Origin: Cupriavidus pauculus
Lineage (GTDB): Bacteria > Pseudomonadota > Gammaproteobacteria > Burkholderiales > Burkholderiaceae
DNA length: 64,000 nt
NCBI RefSeq assembly: GCF_003854935.1
Contig: NZ_CP033970.1
Span: 372,001-436,000, forward strand
Reading direction: 5' to 3'
This document shows positions 50,137 to 58,941 of this stretch, piece by piece (positions within the stretch are counted from its first letter, which is position 1; the number at the start of each line of letters is the position of its first letter). A program made the translations under genes and the position numbers. Under the pieces are notes generated by a model. It was not told where the DNA came from. It did no database searches and saw nothing but the letters and a program-made list of their open reading frames with translations.

Positions 50137-50598
50137 TTAACCGGTGATGAACGCAGGCCACACCGGCATCTGCAGGTTGATGCCGTACACGAACGCGCCC
50201 ATGCTGATCAGCACCAGCACCACGCTGTTCAGCAGCGCACCCTTCCAGCTGAATTCGTGGCTGGCCATCGAGGAGACGATCACGAGCACGAACACGGACA
50301 GCACCATGCCCAGCGGCTTGAGCAGCAGGCCGAACAGCACCACCGAACCCAGGATCCACAGCAGGATCTTCAGGTCCCAGCGGGCAAGCTGGTCTGCCTC
50401 GCCCTTGGACGACAGGGCACCGATCGTGACGACCGCGCCCAGCAGCGCCAGCACGAGCCCGAGCAGGAACGGGAAGTATCCGGGACCCATCTTGGCGGCT
50501 GTCCCCATGGAATAGCCGCGCGCGACGAAGGAAAAGCCCAGGCCGACCAGGATGAACATCAGGCCGGAGGCAAAGTCCTTTTGGCTGCGTATGCGCAA
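50137..50598 (-). CDS. tctB: Tripartite tricarboxylate transporter small subunit TctB
   Basis: About 153 residues with four hydrophobic helices (near 12-28, 45-65, 85-115, 120-145). FASGLMFILVGLGFSFVARG at the N-terminus is typical of TctB. There is no good ATG. The TTG at 50598 has AGGAGA (50610-50605, minus strand) six bases upstream and is chosen over another TTG at 50613, which would overlap that ribosome site. Co-transcribed with tctA. Confidence 0.88.
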   Translation of the reverse strand: MRIRSQKDFASGLMFILVGLGFSFVARGYSMGTAAKMGPGYFPFLLGLVLALLGAVVTIGALSSKGEADQLARWDLKILLWILGSVVLFGLLLKPLGMVLSVFVLVIVSSMASHEFSWKGALLNSVVLVLISMGAFVYGINLQMPVWPAFITG

Positions 50599-51044
50599 AA
50601 CGATTCTCCTCAAAGTAGTGAAAGCGGTATCGCGCGGCTCGCCGGCTCTGACGCACCACGCTGCGAACGCGCGAATGCAGACACGTTCGACGCGATGGGG
50701 CGAACGATAAGAACGCGATCTTTCAGGCGCCTTTCATTTGTCTGGGTTCAGGGTATTTCCCGATTTCCCATACGTATGCGGGTCGACGTCGTTACATCAC
50801 AACATGATGTAAATCCCGGCGCATTGAAAGTGAGTTGAAAGATGAGACCGAAAGGAACGTGAAAGGCAGCGGCCCGGCGCCGCGCGGGCGCGCGGCGAAT
50901 GGGGCGGGCGGAGCTTTCTGAAGGCTTACGGACGGGGGACGTTGGAACGCGCAGAGGTCGTATGTCCGGTCATACGAAATGCCGTTGAATGTGTGCAGCA
51001 TGCAGGCGACGCCGGGCTGCTTGCGCCGGCGTGCCTGCAGAGCG
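50599..51044. promoter_or_regulatory. tctBA control region with two palindromes
   Basis: 446 bases with no gene, between the tctB start and the 3' end of the MATE gene. TTACATCA-N5-TGATGTAA at 50792-50812 is a perfect 8-base inverted repeat, and CATACGTATG at 50769-50778 is a perfect 10-base palindrome. Both lie about 170-215 bases upstream of tctB and are AT-rich compared with the surroundings. They look like operator sites; the cognate factor is unknown. Confidence 0.5.
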
Positions 51045-52490
51045 CTATCGCACCGGCTCCGCGTCCTCGCACGGGGTGCCCATGCTGGTGTCCGGCGCCT
51101 GGCCGACCGCAGCGGGATGCGGTGCCGCCGGCAGGATATGGCTGCGCTTCCAGTTGCCGTACCGGTAGTACAGGAAGGCCATCACCACCGAGACGACCGA
51201 GCCCAGCGGAAAGCTCCACCAGATCGATTCCGCGCCGATGCGGGGCCCGAGGATCCACGCGAACGGCAGCCGGATCACCCACATCGAGACGAACAGGATC
51301 ACCAGCGGGGCCATGACGGCGCCCGTGGCGCGCACCGTGCCGAACACGACGATCGTGAAGCCGAACAGGATGAACGACCACAGCACCACGCGGTTGATGT
51401 GCTGGGCGATCTCGATGGCCACACCGTCGTCGCCCAGGAAGAGCCCCAGCGAATGCCGGTTGAACAGGTAGATCAGCGCCACCAGCGCGCCGGTCATCAG
51501 CACGTTGAACAGCAGCCCCACCTGCGTGATGCGCGACACGCGCGCCCACAGCCCGGCGCCCACGTTCTGCGCCACCATCGACGACACGCTCGCGCCCACG
51601 GCCAGCGCCGGCATCTGCACGTAGGTCCAGAGCTGCGACGCCACGCCGTAGGCGGCGGTGGTCTGCGAGCCGTAGGTGTTGACCAGCGACATCATCACGA
51701 TGGCCGACGACGAGATCACCACCATCTGCAGCCCCATCGGCAGCCCCTTGGCCACCAGCGCGCGCAGGATGGCCGTGTCCGGCCTGAGCAGCGCGAGCTG
51801 CGAGCGGTGCAGCAGCAGGAAGTGCTTGCGCCGGTAGAGCAGCGCGATCATCGCCGCCAGGCTCGTGAGCTGCGCGATCAGCGTGGCCAGCGCCGAGCCG
51901 GCGATACCCAGCGCCGGAATCGGCCCGATGCCGAAGATCAGCACTGGGTTGAGCACGACGTCGAGCACGGCCGACAACAGCATGAAGTAGAACGGCGTGC
52001 GCGAATCCCCGGCGCCGCGCAGCGTCATCATCACGAAGTTGTAGAAGTACATGAACGGCAGCGCCACGAAGATGATGCGCAGGTAGATCACGGCCAGCGG
52101 CGCGGCGTCGGCCGGCGTATGCATGGCCGCCAGGATCTGCGGCGTGAACGCAAACCCCAGCGCCGACGCCAGCACCGACAGCGCGACAAAGAACGTGGTG
52201 CTCGTGCCCACCACGCGGCGGGCCTCGTCGACGTCGCGCGCGCCAATCGCCTGGCCGATCATGATCGTGTTGGCCATGCTGATGCCGAACACCACCCCCA
52301 GCAGGAAGAACAGGATGATGTTGGCGTTGGACGTGGCCGTCAGCGCCGCCTCGCCCAGGAATCGGCCGACCCAGATCGAATTGATCGAGGCATTGAGTGA
52401 CTGGAGGATGTTGCTGCCCAGCACGGGCAGCGAGAACAACAGCAGCGTCCGGCCAATCGGGCCGGTGGTGAGTCTGGCGTCTGGCTTCAT
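51045..52490 (-). CDS. MATE-family multidrug efflux protein
   Basis: 481 residues, 12 hydrophobic helices in two homologous halves. The N-terminal half begins GPIGRTLLLFSLPVLGSNILQ and includes LNASINSIWVGRFLGEAALTA; the second half begins LVAKGLPMGLQM. NorM/DinF-type cation-coupled drug exporter; substrate unknown. ATG 52490 (MKPDARLTTG) gives the family's usual N-terminus, while the open frame runs much further upstream over the aldehyde dehydrogenase gene and is not coding there. Divergent from the dehydrogenase. Confidence 0.9.
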   Translation of the reverse strand: MKPDARLTTGPIGRTLLLFSLPVLGSNILQSLNASINSIWVGRFLGEAALTATSNANIILFFLLGVVFGISMANTIMIGQAIGARDVDEARRVVGTSTTFFVALSVLASALGFAFTPQILAAMHTPADAAPLAVIYLRIIFVALPFMYFYNFVMMTLRGAGDSRTPFYFMLLSAVLDVVLNPVLIFGIGPIPALGIAGSALATLIAQLTSLAAMIALLYRRKHFLLLHRSQLALLRPDTAILRALVAKGLPMGLQMVVISSSAIVMMSLVNTYGSQTTAAYGVASQLWTYVQMPALAVGASVSSMVAQNVGAGLWARVSRITQVGLLFNVLMTGALVALIYLFNRHSLGLFLGDDGVAIEIAQHINRVVLWSFILFGFTIVVFGTVRATGAVMAPLVILFVSMWVIRLPFAWILGPRIGAESIWWSFPLGSVVSVVMAFLYYRYGNWKRSHILPAAPHPAAVGQAPDTSMGTPCEDAEPVR

Positions 52491-52718
52491 CGGGTGGAAT
52501 TCTTCCGCACTGCAGCAACGGCATGGTTTCGGACGTGTCAGTCTAGTCCCCGCCCGTGACGGCGGCCAGCGGCGTTGCGCCGACAGCGGCGGCCGATAAT
52601 CGGCCGACATGATCTCTGTGCGCGTTCCGGGCCGACGCGTTAAGCTTGCGTTTTTCCGACCGATCGTTCGCGGCCGCCGCCCCCGGCGCGCCGTCCCACC
52701 CCCGCACAGGAGACAGGC

Positions 52719-54149
52719 ATGGTGTATCAGGATCTCGCCCTCTACATCGATGGAGAATTCGTCAAGGGAGGCGACCGGCGCGAGCAGGACGTCATCAATC
52801 CGGCCACGCAGGAACTGCTGGGCAAGCTGCCCCACGCCACCACGGCAGACCTGGACCGCGCGCTGGCGGCCGCGCAGCGCGCGTTCGAGAGCTGGAAGAA
52901 GACGTCGCCGATGGAGCGCTCGGCCATCCTGCGCCGCGTGGCGGAACTGACCCGCACGCGCGCCCGGGAAATCGGCCGCGACATCACGCTGGACCAGGGC
53001 AAGCCGCTGGCCGAGGCCGTGGCCGAGGTCACGATCTGCGCCGAGCACGCCGAATGGCATGCCGAGGAATGCCGCCGCATCTACGGCCGCGTGATTCCGC
53101 CGCGCAACCCGGCCGTGCGCCAGATCGTGGTGCGCGAGCCGATTGGCGTCTGCGCCGCGTTCACACCGTGGAATTTCCCGTTCAACCAGGCCATCCGCAA
53201 GATCGTAGCGGCCATCGGCGCCGGTTGCACGCTGATCCTGAAGGGCCCCGAGGATTCGCCCAGCGCCGTGGTGGCGCTGGCGCGCCTGTTCCACGATGCC
53301 GGCCTGCCCCCGGGCGTGCTGAACATCGTCTGGGGCGTGCCGGGCGACATCTCGACCTACCTGATCGAATCGCCGATCGTGCGCAAGATCTCGTTCACGG
53401 GATCGGTGCCGGTGGGCAAGCAGCTCGCCGCCCTGGCCGGCGCCCACATGAAGCGCGTGACGATGGAGCTGGGCGGCCATTCGCCGGTGCTGGTGTTCGA
53501 CGATGCCGACATCGAGCCGGCAGCCGAGATGCTGGCGCGCTTCAAGCTGCGCAATGCCGGCCAGGTGTGCGTGTCGCCGACCCGCTTCTACGTGCAGGAA
53601 AAGGCGTACGACCGCTTTCTGGCGCGCTTTACCGAGGTGATCGGCTCGATCAAGGTGGGCAACGGCCTGGACGATGGCACGCAGATGGGCCCGCTGGCGC
53701 ATGAGCGCCGCATTGCGTCGATGGAGCAGTTCCTCGACGACGCCAGCCACCGTGGCGGCAAGATCGTGGCCGGCGGCGCGCGCATCGGCGACAAGGGCTT
53801 CTTCTTTGCCCCGACCGTCGTCACCGACCTGCCCGACGACGCCAAGCTGATGGTCGACGAGCCGTTCGGCCCGGTGGCGCCCGTGACGCGCTTCAAGGAC
53901 ACTGACGAAGTGCTGCGACGCGCCAACAGCCTGCCGTACGGCCTGGCGTCGTACGTGTTCACGAATTCGCTGAAGACGGCGCACCAGGTGTCGAGCGGGC
54001 TTGAGGCCGGCATGGTCAACATCAACCACTTCGGCATGGCGCTGTCCGAAACGCCGTTTGGCGGCATCAAGGACTCCGGCATCGGCAGCGAAGGCGGCCA
54101 GGAGACCTTCGATGGCTACCTGGTGACCAAGTTCATCACGCAGATCTGA
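52719..54149 (+). CDS. NAD(P)-dependent aldehyde dehydrogenase (succinate-semialdehyde type)
   Basis: Oxidises an aldehyde to the acid. 476 residues with the ALDH landmarks [20 protein letters not shown], general base Glu250 in MELGGHSP and nucleophile Cys284 in NAGQVCVSP. The C-terminal PFGGIKDSG is present. The N-terminal half is most like succinate-semialdehyde dehydrogenases (GabD group), but the substrate is not fixed by context. ATG 52719 follows CAGGAGACAGGC. A REP-like palindrome sits just after the stop. Confidence 0.92.
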   Translation: MVYQDLALYIDGEFVKGGDRREQDVINPATQELLGKLPHATTADLDRALAAAQRAFESWKKTSPMERSAILRRVAELTRTRAREIGRDITLDQGKPLAEAVAEVTICAEHAEWHAEECRRIYGRVIPPRNPAVRQIVVREPIGVCAAFTPWNFPFNQAIRKIVAAIGAGCTLILKGPEDSPSAVVALARLFHDAGLPPGVLNIVWGVPGDISTYLIESPIVRKISFTGSVPVGKQLAALAGAHMKRVTMELGGHSPVLVFDDADIEPAAEMLARFKLRNAGQVCVSPTRFYVQEKAYDRFLARFTEVIGSIKVGNGLDDGTQMGPLAHERRIASMEQFLDDASHRGGKIVAGGARIGDKGFFFAPTVVTDLPDDAKLMVDEPFGPVAPVTRFKDTDEVLRRANSLPYGLASYVFTNSLKTAHQVSSGLEAGMVNINHFGMALSETPFGGIKDSGIGSEGGQETFDGYLVTKFITQI

Positions 54150-54156
54150 TCGGACG

Positions 54157-54185
54157 GGCCCTCTCCCGCCGCGCGGGAGAGGGCC
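54157..54185. repeat. REP-like palindrome, possible bidirectional terminator
   Basis: Perfect 13-base arms GGCCCTCTCCCGC (54157-54169) and GCGGGAGAGGGCC (54173-54185), loop CGC. The core CCCTCTCCCGC is shared with the doublet at 26040-26158. It lies between the convergent aldehyde dehydrogenase and DUF2252 genes. Confidence 0.78.
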
Positions 54186-54189
54186 ACCG

Positions 54190-55386
54190 TCAAGCCTTCA
54201 GCCCCCTCGCTTTCCTGTAGTCTTCCGCAAACGCCTTCCACTGCGCCAGCGATACGTCGCGGCCGTGCCGCGCCAGGCGCAGCGCCATCGACTGCCAGCG
54301 CCCGCCGGCGGCAAAATCCTGCAGTTTCTCGATCCGGTCGGCCGCCTGATGGCCGCAGCCGCGCAGGTGAGCCCATGCGGCGGCGCGCGCCATGGTGGTG
54401 AGCACGTCGATCAGCGCGGCCTTGTCGCGGCAATGCGCCAGGTCCACGCGATCGGTGCTCGGCTGCAGGCTCTTGACCAGGAACGACTCGCGCCGGTCGA
54501 GCGCCACGTACGACAGCAGCGCCGGCGACGCCGCCTGCATGACCTGCTGCACCGTCGCCACCCGCTGCCCGTCGCTGCCCCAGTGCGGCTGCTGGTGCCG
54601 CGGGCTTTCCCAGGCGCTCGGCATCGCGCGCTTCACGTCGAGCAGCCGGCGCGACGTCGGCATGTGCATCTCGTGGGCCAGCACCACGTAGCGCTCCAGC
54701 CCCAGGCTGCCCACGCCCGCCACGCGGGAAGCCACGTCCTCCGCGACGAAGCGGTGGCCGTGATGCGTCTGGCGCGAGTAGACCGCGACGATATGCGCGG
54801 CCCGCTCGCGTTGCGCACGGCTGGCGCGCTGCGCGTGCTTGTCCAGGTCCAGCCGCAGCCGGCTATTGCGCGTTTCGGTATGCGATGCCAGCAGCGTGCC
54901 GCGCTTGCGACGCTTCACCTGGCGCAGCATCGTGGCCACCAGCCCGGTCGCGGTCGACCGCTCGATCCAGCGCGGCTTGCCGGCCCGCAGCGTCCGCGTG
55001 TACTCGGACAGCATGTTGGCGCAGGCCACGCGGGCATCCGCCTCCGACAGCCGGTACTGCTGCCCGGCCACGAGCACGCTGGACAGCATGCGCACCACGT
55101 CGACGGTAACGGGCGCCACCAGCGCGTCGTCGAAATCGTTCAGGTCGAAGTAGACCAGCCCGTTGTCGCCCTTGAACGAGCCGAAGTTCTCCACGTGCAG
55201 ATCACCGCAGACATAGCTCAACGGCGCGTCGAGCCCGATCTCGCCGCGCAGGGCGGCGGCGTAGAGATGGTTGGTGCCGCGGAAGAACGCGAACGGCTCG
55301 GCCGCCAGCGCGGCCAGCTTCATCGTGAGCCGGTCCGGGTCACGGCCGTGGTTGTAGATCAGGATGCTTTCGGTGGCAGCGTGCAT
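54190..55386 (-). CDS. DUF2252 protein
   Basis: 398 residues of the DUF2252 family, which has a kinase-like fold in related structures but no assigned function. Landmarks are FAFFRGTNHLY, the His/Asp motif CGDLHVENFGSFKG, FDLNDFDDA and HLRGCGHQAADR. The catalytic-loop-like DLHxxN and FDxNDFD are intact. ATG 55386 is chosen; a GTG at 55419 would add 11 residues without a ribosome site. No partner genes are obvious. Confidence 0.85.
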   Translation of the reverse strand: MHAATESILIYNHGRDPDRLTMKLAALAAEPFAFFRGTNHLYAAALRGEIGLDAPLSYVCGDLHVENFGSFKGDNGLVYFDLNDFDDALVAPVTVDVVRMLSSVLVAGQQYRLSEADARVACANMLSEYTRTLRAGKPRWIERSTATGLVATMLRQVKRRKRGTLLASHTETRNSRLRLDLDKHAQRASRAQRERAAHIVAVYSRQTHHGHRFVAEDVASRVAGVGSLGLERYVVLAHEMHMPTSRRLLDVKRAMPSAWESPRHQQPHWGSDGQRVATVQQVMQAASPALLSYVALDRRESFLVKSLQPSTDRVDLAHCRDKAALIDVLTTMARAAAWAHLRGCGHQAADRIEKLQDFAAGGRWQSMALRLARHGRDVSLAQWKAFAEDYRKARGLKA

Positions 55387-55437
55387 GGGCGAGGTCCAGG
55401 ATGGCACGTCGCGGCGCACGCCGCCCGCATGGCGACG

Positions 55438-55794
55438 TCAGCGGAAGAAAGCGCCGCGCGTGAGGAAAGTGTAATCCGCTTCCGCCGCCATCAGCCACAC
55501 CAGCACCAGCAGGCACAGCGGCGGCAGCAGGATCGCACAGATCAGTGCCATGCGCTCCCAGGCCATGTGCATGAACACGGCGATGATCAGCCCGGCCTTG
55601 AGCGCCATGAACAGCAGGATCAGCGACCAGCGCAGGTAGCCGGTCAGGTGGTAGTAGTCCACCATGTACGACAGCGTGGACAGCACGAACAGCAGCAGCC
55701 AGACCTTCAGGTAGACCCCGATCGGGTGGGCCTGTCCGCCATGCTCGGCGGCCGGTTCGGCATGCGGGGATGCCTGGGTGGGAGTCGACGCCAT
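55438..55794 (-). CDS. Cytochrome c oxidase subunit IV-like protein
   Basis: 118 residues: polar N-terminus, then three membrane helices (about 28-50, 55-75, 82-102). Resembles the bacterial subunit IV/CyoD family that stabilises heme-copper oxidases. Last gene of the oxidase operon; starts 8 bases after the subunit III gene, behind GAGG. Confidence 0.82.
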   Translation of the reverse strand: MASTPTQASPHAEPAAEHGGQAHPIGVYLKVWLLLFVLSTLSYMVDYYHLTGYLRWSLILLFMALKAGLIIAVFMHMAWERMALICAILLPPLCLLVLVWLMAAEADYTFLTRGAFFR

Positions 55795-55802
55795 GTTTCG
55801 CC

Positions 55803-56495
55803 TCACCAGAGATAGAACAGCGCGAAGATGAAGACCCAGACCAGGTCCACGAAGTGCCAGTACAGGCCGGCGATCTCCACGGGCTGGTAGTTGCCGCTCA
55901 GGTCGTAGTGGCCGCGCAGCACCTTGCTGGCGATGAACAGCAGGTAGATCACGCCGCACGTGACGTGAAAGCCGTGGAAGCCCGTGATCATGAAGAACGT
56001 GGAGCCGAACTGCGCCGCGCCCAGCGGATTGCCCCATGGCCGGATACCTTCGACGACGATCAGCTTGGTCCACTCGTACGCCTGCATGCAGACAAAGACC
56101 TCGCCCAGCCACGCGGTCACGAACATCAGCTTGGCGCAGGCCAGGCGGTCGCGCCGGTAGGCGCAGTTGACCGCCATGGCCATCGTGCCGCTGCTGGTGA
56201 TCAGCGTGAACGTCATGATGGCGATCAGCAGCATCGGCACCGGATGCCCGCCCACGTCGATGGCAAACACCTCGCTCAGGTTCGGCCATGGCACGGTGGT
56301 GGACATCCGCACCGTCATGTAGCCCACCAGGAAGCAGCTGAAGACGAAGGTGTCGGACAGCAGGAAGATCCACATCATCGCCTTGCCCCACGACACGTGG
56401 AAGGCACGCTCGTCAGAGGCCCAGTCCGCGACGAGGCCGCGCAGCCCCCCGGGCGGATGGCCGTGGGCCGGTTCGACAGCGACTTGCGAACTCAT
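55803..56495 (-). CDS. Cytochrome c oxidase subunit III
   Basis: 230 residues, seven helices. Family motifs are KAMMWIFLLSDTFVFSCFLVGY, YEWTKL, GFHGFHVTCGVIYLL and EIAGLYWHFVDLVWVFIF, the last being the conserved C-terminal helix. No redox centre; supports proton uptake by subunit I. Preceded by a second, shorter subunit III-type gene, recalling coxO/coxP of coxMNOP in Bradyrhizobium. ATG 56495 follows GGGAGGGG. Confidence 0.93.
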   Translation of the reverse strand: MSSQVAVEPAHGHPPGGLRGLVADWASDERAFHVSWGKAMMWIFLLSDTFVFSCFLVGYMTVRMSTTVPWPNLSEVFAIDVGGHPVPMLLIAIMTFTLITSSGTMAMAVNCAYRRDRLACAKLMFVTAWLGEVFVCMQAYEWTKLIVVEGIRPWGNPLGAAQFGSTFFMITGFHGFHVTCGVIYLLFIASKVLRGHYDLSGNYQPVEIAGLYWHFVDLVWVFIFALFYLW

Positions 56496-56506
56496 GGCGC
56501 CCCTCC

Positions 56507-57169
56507 CTATCGTCTGCCGCAGAGGTAGTCGACAACCTCGGGCGTCAGCCACCCCAGCACGCCCAGCAGCACCACCCACACCGCGAGCAGGAAGTGCCAG
56601 TACCGCGCGCACAGGCCGATACGCATCAGCGTGCGGCTGCCGCTGCCGCGATCCAGCGCCACAAACGCAAAGCCGATCAGTCCGCCGATCATGTGCAGGC
56701 CGTGCATCGCCGTCAGCATGTAGAAAAAGCTGCCGGCGGGATTGTTGGCCGGCACCACGTGCGCCGCGTACAGCGCTTGCCAGGCCCAGAGCTGCGAGGC
56801 GACGAAAGCCACGGCACCCAGGCCGCCCAGCCGCAGCGCCGTGCGGGCACGCGGCATCCGTCCCCGCCGCGCCGCGCGCGCCGCCATGGCCATCGCCACG
56901 CTGGCGGCGGCCAGCAACGCGGTGGAGAGCCACACCTGCCACGGCAACGCGATGCGCTGCCAGTCCGGGCTGTCCATGCGCATCACGTAGGCGGTCAGGA
57001 ACAGCGCGAACAGCGACGTGACCACCCCCATAAACACCCAGAGGCCCGTGCTGCCCGGCGCGCGCTGGCCGTGGCCGTGCGCGGCATCGCCGCCGGGCCC
57101 GCTGCCCGATGACTCCGGCGATGCGCGGAAGACGGCGGCGCCCGTCTGTGCGAGGGTTTCGGCTGTCAT
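56507..57169 (-). CDS. Second subunit III-type heme-copper oxidase protein
   Basis: 220 residues with five to six helices. Motifs are GLWVFMGVVTSLFALFLTAYVM, MLTAMHGLHMIGGLIGF and RYWHFLLAVWVVLLGVLG, a shortened subunit III pattern. The N-terminal 35 residues are Gly/His-rich and polar. Its ATG overlaps the stop of subunit I by 4 bases (57166-57169), so translation is coupled. Distinct from the full-length subunit III gene next to it. Confidence 0.9.
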   Translation of the reverse strand: MTAETLAQTGAAVFRASPESSGSGPGGDAAHGHGQRAPGSTGLWVFMGVVTSLFALFLTAYVMRMDSPDWQRIALPWQVWLSTALLAAASVAMAMAARAARRGRMPRARTALRLGGLGAVAFVASQLWAWQALYAAHVVPANNPAGSFFYMLTAMHGLHMIGGLIGFAFVALDRGSGSRTLMRIGLCARYWHFLLAVWVVLLGVLGWLTPEVVDYLCGRR

Positions 57170-58923
57170 GCGATCGCTCCCCGGCTCGAATACGGTTCAG
57201 GCTCGGCGCCGCCGGCATCGGGCGGCGCGTTCTGGGCGATGAAGTCTTCCTGGGCGCCCGGCACGCTGTACGCGTAGGCCCAGCGGTAGACCACCGGCAG
57301 TTGCGGGCCCCAGTTGCCATGCACGGGCGGCGTCTGCGGCGTCTGCCATTCCAGCGACGCCGCGCGCCACGGATTGGGCCCCGCCACCGCCCCGCGCCGC
57401 AGGCTCCAGAACAGGTTGAAGACGAACAGCAGCTGCGCCGTGGCCACCACGAACGCGGCAATCGAGATGTACATGTTCATCGCGTGCGCCGATTCGGGGA
57501 TGAAGCTGTAGTTGTCCCAGGCGTAGTAGCGGCGCGGCATGCCGAGGATGCCCAGGTAGTGCATCGGGAAGAAGATGGCGTAGGTGCCGACGAAGGTGAC
57601 CCAGAAGTGGATGCGGCCCATCGTGTCGTCGAGCATGCGGCCGGTGACCTTGGGATACCAGTGGTAGAGGCCGCCGAATACCACCAGGATCGGCGACACG
57701 CCCATCACCATGTGGAAGTGGGCCACCACGAAGTACGTGTTCGACAGCGGAATGTCGACGCTGACATTGCCCAGGAACAGCCCGGTCAGGCCGCCGATCA
57801 CGAAGGTGCTGATGAACGCGATGGCGAACAGCATCGGCACCGAGAAGTGGATGTCGCCGCGCCACAGCGTGATGACCCAGTTGTAGACCTTGATCGCCGT
57901 GGGCACCGCGATGATCAGCGTGGTGGTGGCGAAGAAGAAGCCGAAATACGGGTTCATGCCGCTCACGAACATGTGGTGCGCCCACACCACCACCGACAGC
58001 AGCCCGATTGCCAGGATGGCCCAGACCATCGTGCGGTAGCCGAAGATGCTCTTGCGCGAATGCACGCTGACCAGATCCGACACGATGCCGAACGCGGGCA
58101 GCGCCACGATGTACACCTCGGGGTGGCCGAAGAACCAGAACAGGTGCTGGAACAGCAGCGGGCTGCCGCCCTTGTAGTTGAGCTGCTGGCCCATGGAGAC
58201 CATCGCCGGCATGAAGAAGCTGGTGCCCAGCGTCTTGTCCAGCAGCATCATCAGGCCGGACACGAACAGCGCCGGAAAGGCCAGCAGCGCCAGGATCGTC
58301 GCCATGAAGATGCCCCAGACGGCCAGCGGCATGCGCAGCAGCGTCATGCCCTGCGTGCGCGCCTGCAGCACCGTGGTCACGTAGTTCAGGCCGCCCATGG
58401 TGGCCGCGACGATGAAGATCAGCAGCGACACGAGCATCAGGATGATGCCCCAGTCGTGGCCCGGCGTGCCCGGCAGGATGGCCTGCGGCGGATAGAGCGT
58501 CCAGCCCGCGCCGGTGGGCCCGCCCGGCACGAAGAAGCTGGCCAGCAGTACGATCACGGACAGGAAGTAGACCCAGAAGCTGAGCATGTTCAGGAACGGG
58601 AACACCATGTCGCGCGCGCCCACCATCAGCGGGATCAGGTAGTTGCCGAAGCCGCCCAGGAACAGCGCCGTCAGCAGGTAGATCACCATGATCATCCCGT
58701 GCATCGTGACGAACTGGTAGTAGCGGTTGGGGTCGATGAAATCGAACTTTCCCGGAAAGCCCAGCTGCATGCGCATGAGGTTCGACAGCGCCACGCCCAC
58801 CAGCCCCACGAAGATGGCCACCAGCGTGTACTGCACGGCAATCACCTTGTGGTCCTGGCTCCAGACGTAGCGGGTCCAGAAACTTTGCGGGCCGTGGTGC
58901 GCGGCGTCGTCGGCGTAGGCCAT
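57166..58923 (-). CDS. ctaD: Cytochrome c oxidase subunit I
   Basis: Catalytic heme-copper subunit reducing oxygen to water while pumping protons. 585 residues, 12 helices. Heme ligand region is VTMHGMIMVIYLL. The CuB and His-Tyr cross-link motif is FGHPEVYI, with WAHHMFVSGMNPY and the heme ligands in VVAHFHMVMG. These motifs fit type A oxidases. It lies 18 bases after subunit II. The C-terminal tail (about 545-585) is polar. Confidence 0.95.
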   Translation of the reverse strand: MAYADDAAHHGPQSFWTRYVWSQDHKVIAVQYTLVAIFVGLVGVALSNLMRMQLGFPGKFDFIDPNRYYQFVTMHGMIMVIYLLTALFLGGFGNYLIPLMVGARDMVFPFLNMLSFWVYFLSVIVLLASFFVPGGPTGAGWTLYPPQAILPGTPGHDWGIILMLVSLLIFIVAATMGGLNYVTTVLQARTQGMTLLRMPLAVWGIFMATILALLAFPALFVSGLMMLLDKTLGTSFFMPAMVSMGQQLNYKGGSPLLFQHLFWFFGHPEVYIVALPAFGIVSDLVSVHSRKSIFGYRTMVWAILAIGLLSVVVWAHHMFVSGMNPYFGFFFATTTLIIAVPTAIKVYNWVITLWRGDIHFSVPMLFAIAFISTFVIGGLTGLFLGNVSVDIPLSNTYFVVAHFHMVMGVSPILVVFGGLYHWYPKVTGRMLDDTMGRIHFWVTFVGTYAIFFPMHYLGILGMPRRYYAWDNYSFIPESAHAMNMYISIAAFVVATAQLLFVFNLFWSLRRGAVAGPNPWRAASLEWQTPQTPPVHGNWGPQLPVVYRWAYAYSVPGAQEDFIAQNAPPDAGGAEPEPYSSRGAIA

Positions 58924-58941
58924 CGTATCCTCCTCGGGCTC

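Noticed and set aside
52491-54029. Minus-strand extension of the MATE reading frame through the aldehyde dehydrogenase gene
   Set aside because: The MATE family N-terminus begins at 52490; beyond it the frame is antisense to an intact dehydrogenase.
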